From Zygnema circumcarinatum (lineage: Eukaryota; Streptophyta; Zygnematophyceae; Zygnematales; Zygnemataceae), in assembly GCA_037447605.1 (NCBI GenBank), contig CM074807.1, positions 2,727,568 to 2,791,567 of the forward strand: a DNA stretch of 64,000 nt. Reading direction: 5' to 3'. Positions 35,084-48,212 of this stretch are shown here, one piece after another (position 1 is the first letter of the stretch; every line of letters begins with the position of its first letter). The position numbers were made by a program, and so were the translations under genes. The notes under the pieces were generated by a model. It searched no databases. It was not told the DNA's origin and worked only from the letters and a program-made list of their open reading frames with translations.

Positions 35084-36033
35084 CCGGAAGTCATTGGGGA
35101 AGTCTCTGTGGATAGCAATGAGCATTTTGTACATAGGAGTTCATAAGAATCTGACCAACAATTGGTCGCCTTCGGCCAAGCTAGAGCCTACACATGACTT
35201 TTAGATGGACACATACAGTCTTTATCTTTCCATGAGAGGGTTCAAAGTGAACTTTGTTTCTTTGGTCAAAGTGCTGACTTTCTTTTGCCTCTCGTCCTTA
35301 TTTGGGTTCGGAAGCCGCTTAAAGCGAACCACAGAAGAGGAGAGAACGAATCTTTCCGTAAGTGGTGCCTGCTGTGTTCCACACATGTGCGAACAAGGTG
35401 CAAAAGAATAAAGAGATAAACTGCAGATTACGCATATACATCGAGGCTGGCTCTTAAACTCTCCGCTATCTCCTAAAACCACGAGCGACCCACAACACGC
35501 AAAATATGGCAACTGTGAATGTACAGGTCACCACTTCTATGACGTTCGAGGATGAACCGCCCCGTTTGCATCCGCGAACTTCCATCTATGAGCGAGCGAG
35601 TAAACTTTCCCAGGGTGAGATCGTCAAAATAGAAACCATCTCCTTCATTTGGCTGCTGCGGCTCTTCGGCCGCCGCAACCTGAGCCGCCTGCCATTATGC
35701 ATTATCCTTCCCCCAGCTCGGGCCCTTAAGAAGCCATGCTGCGGCCATTATTTCAATGCCAAATAAATATAATGAAAGAAGAATCCGATTTTGTTCAATG
35801 TCGAAAAAGAACCTGTACGACACGGACCGTTGAAGGGCAAGGTGCTCCAGCAATGATCCGCAGAGACATTGCTCCACAAGCTCCTCCACAACTTCACATA
35901 CCGATGGAAAAATGGAGAGAAACGTGTACCCTCGTCGTGTTGCTTGAAATATCCTTTTTCCTGGTGAAAAGATCTGCAACTTTGCTCACAGCCCCCCGCT
36001 GCCTTAGTAGCATGGTGCCTGGCACTGTGAAGA
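35084..36033. other. Convergent intergenic region with one unassigned ORF
   Basis: Lies between the LEA-like gene and the 3' end of the aquaporin gene. An ATG at 35506 opens a forward frame (MATVNVQVTTSMTFEDEPPR, continuing to ERASKLSQ) that meets a good GTGAGA donor near 35616. It looks like a possible first exon, but no second exon could be found before the aquaporin. Otherwise nothing recognised. Confidence 0.35.
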
Positions 36034-38539
36034 TCATGTCAGCTCCTTAAGCTGGTCGGCAAGCAGCGCCCCCACCACCCCCCCCGCCATGGGCCCCACA
36101 ACAGGCACCCATGCATACCACCACTCGGACGAGCCTTTCCCGGGGATGGGCATCAACCAGTGGACAATTCGGGGACCCAGGTCACGAGCAGGGTTCAGGG
36201 CAGGTCCAGTTACGCCCCCGAGCGCCAGGATCAACCTGCCCAGGATCCACCGAGCAGTCCACACTCAAATGGTGCAAAACGAACATATACTGCAAACAAG
36301 GTCAAACTAAAGAGTTGCGACATTCCGCAGTTCAGAGCCACGTAGCATTCAGACATCCGTCAGATCTCTAAAGGCAGGCAGAAAGCCCCTGCTTCCTCCC
36401 AACTTGTGTGATACTCAATGCATTGCATAGTTTGACACGGACGAAGCACGGCCTCTGCTTGCTCACCCGCCCACCAGTAGGCCCACAAGGAGCGGTTCTA
36501 GTCCTCTGGTGTAAAGGTGGAGAGTTGCAGCATCTGTAATCGACGATTTTGCGGTGTTGCCGAAGGCGAAGGCACAAAAGGTGAGAAGTGCTGTCCCAAA
36601 AAACTCCGCCCAGGTGGAAAAGAGCCAAAATAGGTGAACAGTGGAGGGTCGTGTGCAGAACACGACCAGCTTGACTTCCTGATGCTCCTCGATGGACTGC
36701 CCTAAGTTCGGCCCACATGCATCTACAAGGTGCTTCACCTGCACACGCCATATGCTTTGCCCCTTATTTTTCACATCAAAAGTTTCAATTCACATACATG
36801 AAACCAGTCATGAAATCGGTCACTATCGAGTGCCTGAGATGCAGGCAGAACTTAGAGCTACTGCTTCACGTTTTCATGAGAACCGAAAGGAGATTAAAGC
36901 TTCACCTTAATAAGGACCTCACCTTCAAGTCCTTTATATCACTGCTTATAACAACTTTCTGCATACTTTTGCTGTGATCCTCCATTTTCTCCGGGTCCAG
37001 TACGTTCAACCTCTGCAACCAAAACAGCCAGTATCTACAATTATGTTTAACGGTACATCTTAGTGCACAGCTTTCTCAAATGATACAGACTGCAGTGCCT
37101 TGATCAACTGCTTGAGAGTTCTCACCCACTTTCTACGGTTGACGCAACAGAAAAGAACAAGTATGAGGTATGAGAGTCGTACAGCGGCCAGACCTCCAAA
37201 AGTTGCTTGACAGGCCCAACATCATTCGCATTCTTTTCTGGCTTCACAAGCTTCCCTTTCCCTGACTTGAGATTCTTCGTAGACGCAAATCTGTTACAGG
37301 TGCACCATTAACGCCCCTACAGGTAGTTATTCTCAAATGTTATCCTGCCAACAATCGCAAAAGCAGTAGAGCCTGGGTAAAAAGAAAAATTTGGTTCAAA
37401 ACCAGCTCCAAACAAAGCATGCCACTGCGTCCCGGGCCCAGCCTGCAACAACGCACCTTTTACTGCTGCCCTTAATCTCGTGGCGGAGGACTGCGACTTT
37501 TGCATCCTCCGAATTGCAGCACAGACAGTCGGGTTTCTCATCGTCGCCAATAAGCTCCAAATCTTGGAAGTGCGGAAGGTAAGTGATGAAGAGGAGAAAT
37601 CCTGCTACAATGGCTCCGGACATCTCAGCAGCCCAGCAGAGAAGCATTTTCACCCATGAAATATGGCCAATAACGGCGCCGCCCAAGCTAACGGCAGGAT
37701 TGAAGTAGCCTGCAGTCGCAGTTGCATAAGTTCTCTCATTTCGTCAGACCCCTCTAATGCATGTGCTAAGCGAATGCTAAAATCTATTGAGTTTGAGCTG
37801 CTCGGAGGCATTCGCCAGCAAAGCACCTCCCATTTGATTGTGAATACAGGATGTACGTCATGACAGCATCACTGAAGCGAAGAATCGCGCTTCAGAAAAG
37901 AGTACGTGTCAAAACTCTGACGTAATTTCGCACACGAGATGAACTTAAGAGGAGCATAAAACCTCCCCAAGCCTTTGAGGTGTGCTGCTTAGGTACACTG
38001 AAACTAAGGGCGCAGCAATGTGCCACGTTGAACAATCAGTTGATTCCTTCAACATTTCCACAACAAAATGTCGATCCACTCACAGCGGCAGCCACAGGAG
38101 CAGACCAGCTCAGCAAATTCAGAACTATCTAGATTCTACTTTTCAAGGCTCACTGTTCTCCCAGCCTTTCAGCATTCTGAATCCACAAGAAGAGTCCTTT
38201 CTCTGCTCTGCATACATACGCAGCTCCAACGTATCCAAACCAACAAACTCTACCGTTGATAGCTGATTATCCCTCCCGCCGTGTGCAGGAGAGGAAGACG
38301 TGAGAGCTCTTGCTTATGAGCAGAGGCTGAGAGAGCATTTGCTTACCACTGATATGACCAACCATTTGCAGCGGAATAAAGACGCCGAATGCAAATCCAG
38401 CAGCGATTCCCAAGAACCCGAAGCCGTGGCCCTTGGTTCCCGGCAGGAGCGTGTTGCAGATCGCGCCGTTCCCAAGCAGCACCAGAAGGAACGTTCCGAC
38501 AAACTCAGCAACAAACAGTTTCCCGTAGTCGGACGCCAT
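36034..38539 (-). CDS. GlpF-type aquaglyceroporin with greatly extended loop C (6 exons)
   Basis: Predicted membrane channel for glycerol and other small neutral solutes. Exons on the minus strand: 38539–38347, 37709–37457, 37290–37194, 37012–36923, 36738–36467, 36235–36034; 1107 bases, 368 residues, phases consistent. Both NPA half-helices are present: [10 protein letters not shown] (NPA 68–70) and [14 protein letters not shown] (NPA 316–318). The Asp after NPAR (D320) is the hallmark of glycerol-conducting GlpF types. Six hydrophobic segments can be placed, e.g. [28 protein letters not shown] and [17 protein letters not shown]. Between the third and fourth of these, residues 113–242 form a charged loop of about 130 residues encoded across exons 2–5; GlpF normally has about 40. 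HISG to NPA is one residue shorter than usual, so the exon 1/2 junction may be slightly off. GlpF-like proteins are known in mosses (GIP) and algae but not flowering plants. Confidence 0.88.
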
Positions 38540-39327
38540 CGCCTAGAAGCCCCTCCCTCCGGGCAAACCAGTACTCGTCCTATGAGGCCTCAGCCACAGC
38601 TACCTGTCAGAAACTCGCCAATGCGACAGCCATAACCTTGCAACGAGTGCTCTCAAATCAGGCAGATCAATCCTCCTGTTAAATAACAAATGAATAAAAA
38701 CAATCGAATGAGCTGAAAGCAGGTTCTTCTTCCCTATCCGCCTCTCTCTCTCAGTGCCTTCCTCTCCCTCTCTCCCTCTTTCCCTCTCTCGTCCCCGTCA
38801 CTGGTCTTCTCTAACCCAGCCGCCATCGCCGCATTTACCAATTCGTACGATACGAACCGTACATACTTGTACGATCCGTACCTTGTCGTGTTTTCCGTTG
38901 TCGGCTCAAAATCATGCGATGTGCCGTGATTGGATGACACAGTAGGCGCACGCATTTATGAGGAAAGGCACACAACCCATTCAACCGTGGACTAGTCAAG
39001 GAGCCGCCATCTGTCCCGCGGCTAAGCACCCGCCTTGTTGTTTGCGCCCTGTCCGTACTGCGGGCTACGCGAAAGGCGGGGACCGTACAGCCCGAGCGCA
39101 ATTCGTACAACGAAAAGAATCCGCAAGATTCACATGCCTAGTCTCTATAGGTGTGCCGATAGCTTTTATTTTCTGTGTTTCTAACCAGACATTCTTACAA
39201 TGTTGAAAGTACAGTACGGTATACGGGTACCATACGGACAAGGTCCCAGAAGCGTCCAGGGAAGTGGCAGGGAAGGGAGAGAGTTGAAGCCTTGGAAGGA
39301 GAGAGGAAGCGTTGCAGGGCATAGACT
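38540..39327. promoter_or_regulatory. Divergent promoter between aquaporin and ARMET-C-like genes
   Basis: 788 bases between start codons. Rich in GTAC-centred motifs: TTCGTACGATACGAACCGTA followed by TTGTACGATCCGTACC at 38841–38882, and ACAGTACGGTATACGGGTAC at 39210–39229. A CT-rich tract covers 38735–38800 next to the aquaporin start. No ORF is recognised. Confidence 0.6.
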
Positions 39328-41034
39328 ATGGCGTTCGGGCGGGTGCTGGCTGCCTTGGCCCTCCTGCAGCTGCTGGTGCTGCTCGCAGGAGCGCAAGGTA
39401 CAGTGAGATTATCCTCTCTGGTTTTTTCTATGTTTCTTACACTTATTGGAATGCTCCTTTGCTTGGCGGGCTGATGACATTTACGTCCATCGTGTGACCG
39501 ACCTTGCAGATGATGTTCCTGAATTTGGAAAGATGAGAGTGAAGGAGCTCAAGGTGAGGGTGTTTTTCCTATGCCCGTTGGTTGTATTGACGCTGTAACT
39601 CCCTCTTTGATTTTTTTGTTTCAATCGACAAACAGCCGGTATTTTTAGGGTCTGTGACTATTTTCTGATTTTTGACTTAGATTTCATGCGTCCGTTTGTG
39701 GTTTTGCAGAAGTTACTGGACGAGAGGGGTGTTGAATGTCAGGGATGTGTGGTAAAGCCTCTTCCTCCCTCGAGATGTTAAGCGTGAGCCACGAATTAAG
39801 GTGTTTGCAAGCTGTTCGTATCAATCTCCTTCCAGTCGCTTCTAGGAGAATACTCATAGTTTCCATTTTAATTTAGTGAATTGCAGTTATTTTTTGTGCT
39901 GCACTACTTTATCGCGGTCTGTCCAAGAGAATTTTAGCCACACTGCGCTAATATTTTATGACATTTCAGCATAGATTACTGTTTTAGTCGAAAACTGGGT
40001 CGATTCGTTAAGCACATTGCTGAAATTTGGGAATTCAGGAGAAGGACCATCTTGTCGCCCGCATTAAGGAAACGTATCACCTGCCTGTTCTGTCGGAGGA
40101 GGAGGTGAAGGAGCGGGAACAAGCCAAAGTGAAGCCAGCTGGAAAGGGACCAAGCGCACACAGCTTCGCCGACAAAAATAAATTTGATGACGCGGACATT
40201 CAGAAGCTCATGGGTGAGTGACCGCCATTCGGGACCTCGCCTCCTCATGAGGACGTTCTTGTTGTACTTCCAGGTATCCAGGCATCTATAAAAGCCTAAG
40301 AGCCTAAAGCAGTTGAGTACAAGCTGGGGTGCAAATGGAGGCATCAGTGATCGTCATAGTCTGTACTAGTTTTGACTGCCTTAGCATGCGTTAAAATCAC
40401 CTTGTGGACCACAAGCCCTCTCGCGGAAGGGATTTGGCGGAACACATCATGCTTATTCCGAATGCTTCCACCTATCTTCATGCAATGTTGTAATTAGTTC
40501 TCGCGTGTCAAAGAAGTTCATTCTCACTGGGCCCTCATGTTTTGCAGATGAGTTGAAGAAGAGTGGTGGTGGCTTCGACAATTTCAAGGTTTTTTCCTCT
40601 CACCCTTTCTCTCCTCAGTGTTCAGCACGTAGTTACGATCTTTATCCAGTTCTGTTAGAACAGAATCTTGTGAGTAGCCTGCATGGACTAATGACGTAGA
40701 AAGCGCTTTTAAACAGCTCGCATTGCGCAAAATCTGAGTGGCGTGATTGTAACTCCTACTGCCTACTTTTTCATAGTTTCCAGCCATATTTAAGCATATC
40801 ACGAGATGTCACAGCAAAGTCTTCCCATCTTCAACTGAAAGGCACATAGTTCTGGATCAGGTTGTCGAGGTGGGACCCTTTACCCCTTAATGCAGTGCGG
40901 CCAAGCGGTTTATGCAGCTTCGTTATTGCGTTGGTGTTTGGTTGCAGATGTATACCCCGGACGACTTGAAGAAGTACGACTTTGGCGATCTTGACAAAGG
41001 GAATGGAAAACCTAAGCCAAATGATGAGTTGTAG
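39328..41034 (+). CDS. Small ER-luminal protein with ARMET/MANF C-terminal-like domain (6 exons)
   Basis: Exons 39328–39397, 39510–39553, 39710–39751, 40039–40213, 40548–40588, 40948–41034; 459 bases, 152 residues, phases consistent. Residues 1–22 (MAFGRVLAALALLQLLVLLA) are a clear signal peptide. KMRVKELKKLLDERGVE followed by CQGC (48–51) and EKDHLVARI matches the C-terminal SAP-like domain of ARMET/MANF, whose CXXC motif sits at the same point. The saposin-like N-terminal half of MANF is absent. A charged linker and a second short motif (MYTPDDLKKYDFGDLDKGNG) follow. The last residues are NDEL, close to KDEL/HDEL, so retention in the ER lumen is likely. A role in folding or stress response is inferred from the family only. 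Divergent from the aquaporin gene. Confidence 0.82.
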
Positions 41035-42235
41035 CAGAAAACTATCTGCCATCGGTCAATTTGTACAAATGCTCGTACTCATACGGCACCAGTTGAAAGA
41101 AGGGACTCGCATGACCCACGCTTTCTAGGTTCGGATGTACATGTCACGGGTATATGCCTTAGCTGGCTTTCGGTAATGTGAATGGAAAAGTAGGCTTTTA
41201 GGATATAAGGATGCGACAAAATAGTTCTCGCTTTTGGAGCACCTCTGTTTTTTCTGAATGATGTTCTGATTCTGCGTGTAGGTGTTAGAAGTGCAGAGAA
41301 AAGTAGTTCCTTTCATCAACTGCAAAAAATCTTTCAAAGAATAACCCAACCAGTATTGCCTCCGTTGATGACACACGTCGACGAAGTTTATTCCCTTGTC
41401 ACACATGTCATTCTCCTAGAGAGCTGCCAATGGAGCTGCCAATGGAGCTTTGTAGTGACTGCACGCCTCGTTGTCATTCGCCACAGAGCCCTTCTGTATT
41501 GCCCTTGTGGGTTAAGAGCGATCAGTACATGGTTTTATGTGTCCCATACGGCTTTAGCATGAGGGCGCAAGTGTGAGAGACACTGTGAACATAGGGCACA
41601 AGCCATCATGCTCTGTCATCGAGGGGATCTATGGTTTCTTCACTCGACTTTACCGAAATTGTCCCCGGCATGGGCTGACTCGAAGTCTTTATCAAGCGTA
41701 AGACTACCCTTAGCACCGTAATTGGCACTTTTCTTTCGATATTGTCCTCGGTTCATGTCAAACTAAATACTCTGCTCCAGTGATCACTGACAAGTTTTGT
41801 TTACAGCTCTTGTGACTCTTGGAGGTGATTTCTGTAGATTGAGTTTGTGCTGCTTTCTTTAGCAAGACACCTGATGTTTGTTGTAGGAGTGTACAACCAT
41901 GCAGCAGATACCACAAATCAGCTCAAGTACACGCGTCGTGGAGGAACTGACCTGGTGTATTGTAGAGTTCAGGAGCAAACCGTATTCAAAAAAACATTTG
42001 CTTACAGATCTTTACATTGAAAAGATTGCACTTTGGACGAGACGCGACGAACAGGAGTAGACACGAGCATGAAGCGGAGCAGCTTGAATGATCGATCATC
42101 CCTCCAGTGGAAAATTACAGAGCAATGAGCAGCGAAATGCTAAGACCACGCAGGCTCTCTTCCATTTGAATGGCAGTACAAGACGGAAAGGTCGGACAGG
42201 CCCTGTTGAATTCAGGTTTCCGTCCTGCTTCTTTT
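41035..42235. other. Convergent intergenic region
   Basis: 3' flanks of the ARMET-C-like and PP2A B'' genes. A 13-base direct duplication (GAGCTGCCAATGG) lies near 41421–41447. No gene recognised. Confidence 0.6.
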
Positions 42236-45200
42236 TTAAAAGGGCGCCTCCAATGACTCGTCCCATACCTCTGCACTACCGTTGGAGGCATCCTCTCCCT
42301 CATCTTCCATGGACAGCCTTATGTACTCTCCGCGAGCAAAACGGTCCCATTCTGTCAATGTCGGGTCCTCGCGCTCCTACAGCCCATCCGCAATGAGTTC
42401 GATGAGAAGGGCTCTAAAGAGTCTATGGGGGAGGGAGTCAATGCCGGATAAACAAAGGGGACGAGGGCTGCAACTTACCTGGCGGATAAGGAATGGGTCT
42501 CTAGTTTCAAACGCAACAAACTTGTTGAGATTGAAAAGAATGTTGAAAAAATTGCCGGACAACTTGCAGCGTTTCAGGTCTCTTAGGGTCAATTCTCCTT
42601 GCTTCTGCCACCCCATACAGCAATAGGCAATGGACGCTTAGCTGAATAAGATGAGTGGAACACTGCCATGGCCTGACCGATGTGAACAGCCAACGTGATA
42701 CATTGGGCAACCGCTGAGAGCCAACCGCGATTATAAGAGCAGCCTCTCTCTCACTCTACTGAAACGTCAATAAGGACGCACCTGGGGGTTAATCATGTCG
42801 GCCATTTGGCAACAAATATCTTCAAACAAGACGGGCTCCTGAGCCATGCACTCCATTCGGTGCAGCTGCTCCTCATAGAAGTACTGCATCTCGTGGGAGG
42901 TGATGCGCCCATCGCAGTCCATGTCCACGCACTTAAACCTGGGGAGGTTTCCCCAGAGCACACCCAGATCAGAGGCACGCATCTAAAGCAAGCCAAAATT
43001 GGATGGTTCTATGTCGTGCTTACAAGCAAAGCATACCGAGGATGATGAGGAGAAATTTATAGTAGTATTCAAGGAGAAGGGTTAAATCCTACCAGTACTC
43101 TAGGCTGGGTTCAGAAGATTTGTCCTCCTCCGAAAGGATAAACCACACGAAATCCTCGTAGCCCATCTTGCCCTCGACTTTGCTTGTAAACTTTCTGGGA
43201 ACCTGCACAAAGCAGCATATCCGGCTGCGCCTTAGCAACCGACCAGAGGTGGATGTGCAATGTGAAGCACTAAGGCTGCACCAGTTGGCTGGAAGGAGGA
43301 AAACATACCTGTGAAAATATGCGATCTACGATTCGATATGTGAGCGCATGGTTCCCGTATCGTAAAAGATCATCCTTGTCTATTGCGAAATCATGATCCG
43401 AGTCAAGTTCCCAAAATTTGCAGTAGATAACATAGAAATGCTCGTAAGAAAAGTACCTGGCAATCCAAAGCAACAACCCACCGAACGTTATGCACAACTG
43501 ATCAGACTACACTCAGCATCACCATTTTCATTTACACAAAAGAGGACCCAACTGCATGTTGATATAGTGCAGAGATATGCAAGGCAAGTAGCAAACATAC
43601 TTGAGAATCTTGTTGATGTCTTCTTCTTCTTCCACCTGATGCAAGGCCTGCATTAAATTGCTGCGCTTCAACTCCCGCAACAACATGCGCCCATTACCTG
43701 AACGATTTACATGATAGTATATCCGATAGATAACAGTTTCCGCTGTTGTCACCAGCCAGACAGAATAGAAAAGTAAGGTCTTGCATGGAATTGGCTAATA
43801 CATGACAAACTGCTTCACTTGAATAAGGCAGCCTTGTCAATGTTCCCACCAACCCTGACCAGCTTCCTTGTCCTCTGCTTCAAAGCTGCGAAGAAGCTGC
43901 TTCTGAGAGCTTAAGCTTCAGATTGTGTCAACATGCGTGAGAATAATGCTTTTCCCAACGAGCGTCTACCCCAGTCACATTCAGCAAGATAGATACAAGC
44001 CCCACCAACACCTTTCACACCCTTATTCCTAAGCCCACCATATCGCTCCTGAAACTCCGGCGTGTCATGCAGAAATTCTAGTCCTGGATGCGTCGCCAGC
44101 AACTCCCTCATCATAGGCTTCCAATCATCCTGCACCGTCACAGCTTACGAAATGGAATCAACAGTCGACCTTACGCAATGCCTTGCGACCCAACCTGAGG
44201 GCACGTGGCTCAACTGCAGTCTCTTCTGACCATTACTCCAAAGCGAGCTACAAGCACACCCTCCGCAGAAGCAGTGATCCAGGCAATGCTCGCTTGCTGC
44301 CCACTGACTGCTTTGGAGTTGTTGGAGGGTGGAAAGGGGCCGTTAAGCGGTAGAGCCACACCTGTGTCAAGTAATACTTGTCCGGTTGCCTCAACACATG
44401 AAACACTCGTGTGGCCATGTCTGCTGTGAGCATATTTGCATCCACCCAGAACTTTACAAATTTATCCCTGCAACCCCGCCATAAATCGGCATCGGAAGAA
44501 AGGAATCCATTGTGAGAAGTGCTTCCAAGCGATGAGACACTTCTTCTGCATAACTTTAGCTCTCCCAAAAGCCTAGTTCAGGAATCTCCTTCCCTTTGCA
44601 TCACAGACAAGGAGCGCTGAAAGGTTAAGAAATCGCACTCTGCAAAGCAGGTACAATCTCAATGTCCCTGAACTGAATGCAGAAGCTCTCGACTGTACCC
44701 TTTCGTTTAGACTTCTTGCAGCGGCTGGGCCAGGTATAGCATACCTGGATACTAAACCAGTATTGTCTGTATCTATTTTTCTGAATAAACAGCCATTGAA
44801 ATATGCCGGTAACTTGCAGACCTCCTTTGTTACTGCCAAGAAAGCTGCAACGCAGCCACAACCAGACAATTCTCCCCATAAGCCTTGGGCACAATAAGGG
44901 CACCACCCAAAGACAGTTCAGTTGTTCTTCCACACCGCCGCCTTTGCCAAGTTGCCCTTCTTCAACGGCACATACAAGCATGACTCAAGAGGGGAGGAAT
45001 CACCTTGTTGGGGAATGCCGTTGGGCTGCCTGCCAAAGATATCGTCAGTCTTCGCGGTGTTCTGCTCGGCAATCTCTTTCGTTGCAGGAGGGCCGTGAGG
45101 AAAATAGAACTGCAACAGATAACAAAATACTAACGTATATGAGCGGACAGACGGAAGCACCTATTAGGTCAGACTTTCAACCATATTGATTTCCCTTCTG

Positions 45201-47567
45201 CCACTCGGTTGAACCCAGATTCCAAAACTTTGCTATCAAATATCTGTCCTGAGCTTAACTCCGTTCCACTCTAAGCAGGCATGCATCCCTTCCGGCTGCT
45301 ACCGGCCAGAACCAACCGTTGATTTAAGATATTTACCGGAGGAATAACTTGCTCCGCTTTCTCTGCTTCTGCTTTGACAGGGGAGCTGCTAAGACCCGAG
45401 CCAATCCCATAACGCCGTGCAGGGGACTTTGGCGATAGTGGGGAATTGCCACTGCTGCGAGGAGACAAGGGAGGTGTACTGGAATTTCCAAACAGAGCCT
45501 GGGCACTCGAGGGCGATAATGGTGAAGGGCTGCTCGGGCTATGGCTTCCAATTGCAGAAGGACCGCTTAGAGGTAGACCTGCCTTTGCATCCTCCAGCAG
45601 CGAGAGTACCTGCCAATGCAAACAGCCATCTTATGAGTGAGTGAGTTCACCCTCTAGCTACATGCTACTTTTGTTATCCAGGGCTATTTTAGCAACGAAA
45701 CGCTCTGTGGCGGACAGCCTCAATGCACCGATGGAACGTAAAAGACTGTCCTCGAAACAGATTATGAAGCATGTGCTTGTCACTTCCCCACAACCTACGA
45801 TTAAAAAAAATAGGCAAAATTGTTCGAATTGTTGCTGCTTGCCTGCTAGCTTATACCTCTTCATTCTGAATCGTGCGAATGAGATACACAAACCGGCGCA
45901 GGTCCGATTCCTTATGCAACAAGTTCTATAATCCCTCACAATCCTCCTCGTGATCGAATGCAACTATGGACAATGCACTCGGCATGAAACGAGCGCTATC
46001 AGGATGGCTTAGAAACACAACAACCTTACAGTTGAGAATGACGTGGGTGCTATGTAACCACAGAGAAGCTTTTTAGCTTTTTCAAGGTCAAAGTATAAGG
46101 CGGGGATCGTTTTTAAATGAAATAACGCAATTTGTGCAATTGGCAAAGGAAACGAATAGGAGAACATCCACTCATAACTTGGAAATTCAGAACTATTCCT
46201 GCTCTTTTCTGTGTCCTCGATTCATAGATCGAGCGAGTTTTGTGTATCAGGCTCCACAAACATCAGGAACTGAAACTGTATCATCACGTTGTAATATTGG
46301 GGACCTAGACAAGAAGGAACAGATTAACTGAACATTCAGATGGTGCCTTCATTTGATCCGGAGGACTAGAGCAAAGCTGTCCAATCAAGGAAACGCCATT
46401 TCAAATTATCCATTAATTTCTATAGTTGAGCATTCCCAACATGCGCCATTCTTCTGCTGACCACTCAAACTGCGTGCATCACTTGATGAAGAACATAAAG
46501 GCATGGGAAAACCTGTAAAGTTAACTTGATGCTAGATACGCAGCCGTAACCCACCAATCTTCACAAACATCCCTGCTTGTAAACTGTCTGCTGTCACACC
46601 GTTACGCGATATCACGCAATTCAGAAAGAATGCACCGGCCAAGTTTCAAAGTGTCTCCAGAACAGCAACAATTGGCTTATAGACCAAGCAAATATCAAGG
46701 TCCTCGCAAATACATGGACCGTAGCTGTGCTAGCCACTGCTTAACACTGATCCTTGCGAATTGCTGAAGCACCCTTGAGCATTCATTAACGCCCTCTTTG
46801 AACTTATAGGCTCACGTCGCGAAACAAAGTTGACTAACGCTGACTCCACCGCTTGACCTAACTTACAATACCACGATATACCCAGCTGTATGTTCACCGT
46901 AGGGGATCAGGAGAGCTCAAAGCTCAAACCCTAAACGACAGAAATTTTGATATTCTGATTTTTTTTTCGACATGGTTGTACTCTTTCTTCAGTCATTGAT
47001 CAAGTTATGCAGAGTCACATTGCTACTATTGATTAACTGAGGGAGTTGAGAAGGTGGCTGACTGCTTACAGCAGACAATAGAAAAGAGCGAGCTCAATTC
47101 TTTATTTGCATTCAAATCTGACTGTGCTGCCTAGTCGTTCCTGCGCCTATCTAATGCAACCTGGCGCGCTGCATCCGAATTTACGCAACCAAAACCCATT
47201 TGTTGTAATAAAGAAGAAAATCGAAACGGATAGAAGATTATGAATGCATTGATTTTGCTCTGACATAACGAAGAGAGTGTCGAGTGACCCGGAGAAATTA
47301 GGTCATTAGTCGGAGCCTTCTGGAGAAGCTGCCAGGATGAGGGCAACCTAACAAAGTTTCAAACCTTACCAATTTCTGCGAGTCCGGAAGCGACAACCAC
47401 TGAATGAAAAGCTCGTCCACCTTCAACTTGGACGAAGGAAACCTCTGGTGGATAGACGAAAGCTCCGCCAAACTTGGACCATCCCGGACTGGAGGCGCTG
47501 CCACCTCCGCGTTCTCCTCCTCCACCACCTCCCTCGATATCTCCACACGCAAGCCTTCGCCCATCAT
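42236..47567 (-). CDS. PP2A regulatory subunit B'' with EF-hands (12 exons)
   Basis: Calcium-binding B''-type regulatory subunit that directs protein phosphatase 2A. Exons on the minus strand: 47567–47370, 45609–45337, 45109–45004, 44844–44745, 44467–44362, 44129–44039, 43742–43601, 43456–43309, 43202–43093, 42938–42782, 42604–42479, 42376–42236; 1698 bases, 565 residues, all phases consistent. Landmarks: [101 protein letters not shown] and [12 protein letters not shown]. Two EF-hand loops are visible at about 357–368 ([12 protein letters not shown]) and 430–441 ([12 protein letters not shown]); the second is fully canonical. The N-terminal Ser/Pro repeats (LSPKSP) match plant B''alpha-type proteins, and the sequence is clearly not TON2/FASS. 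Intron 1 is 1.76 kb. Start is the first of two adjacent ATGs. Confidence 0.95.
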
Positions 47568-47851
47568 CGCTGCCCGCGAGCCCTCCCCTTCCCCTCCACC
47601 TTCCCCCAACCCTCACGCAACCCCTCCCCCCTCACCCGAGCAGAGGCGCACCAGGGCTTGAGCAAGCCAGTGGGGGAAATGCGCTCGAGCTGATCTGCGC
47701 CCCAGCGTTACGCGAGGGCCGCAGCCGGAGGCAGCAGGCGCGGAGGAGGGGAGGGCGGGCAGCAGCCGGCAGCCACAGCAGCTCCCTCTCCCTCTCTCTC
47801 TCCGTCCCTCTCTGCCTGCCGGCCGTGAGTCAGTCAAGCGCGCAGCAGTCC

Positions 47852-47878
47852 GCGGGCGGGCGGGCGGGCGGGCGGGCA
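47852..47878 (+). repeat. (GGGC)n microsatellite
   Basis: CGGGCGGGCGGGCGGGCGGG and onward, about seven units; a G-quadruplex-capable tract in the divergent promoter, on the PP2A B'' side. Confidence 0.9.
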
Positions 47879-48212
47879 CTGCCTGCCTCGGGTCGTGCCG
47901 AGCGGCCCCGGCTCAGGCCCAGGCCCTTGGGGAGGGAGGGAGGGGGGTTGGGCCATGGGAGGGGGGGAACGCATGCCCATGCCATGCCATGCCATGGATG
48001 CGAGGGCCCAATCATGAGTTGTGCCATGGGCAGTGCGTGGTACCTCCGTTGCCATGAAATGTGCATGGAGCGATGCAACAATGGGAGCCAAGGGGAACGG
48101 GTCAATTGTTGGCTGTGGCATGTGTTTGATTGGCTGATGTGGCAAGGCCAGGCCTAGCACACGAGTTGTTCGCGGCGCAACACGCAACCGCTCACTGGAG
48201 CACGGCCCTACT

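Noticed and set aside
37317-37457. Read-through of aquaporin exon 2 ([10 protein letters not shown]…) and a small ORF ending ITFENNYL
   Set aside because: Using the GTGCGT donor at 37456 keeps phase with exon 3 and matches a coding-like sequence; the read-through hits a stop and leaves the channel half complete.
47474-48157. 227-codon forward ORF in the PP2A B''/SEC61 gamma spacer
   Set aside because: Starts inside the antisense of PP2A exon 1 and consists of Pro/Ser/Gly-rich repeat translation.
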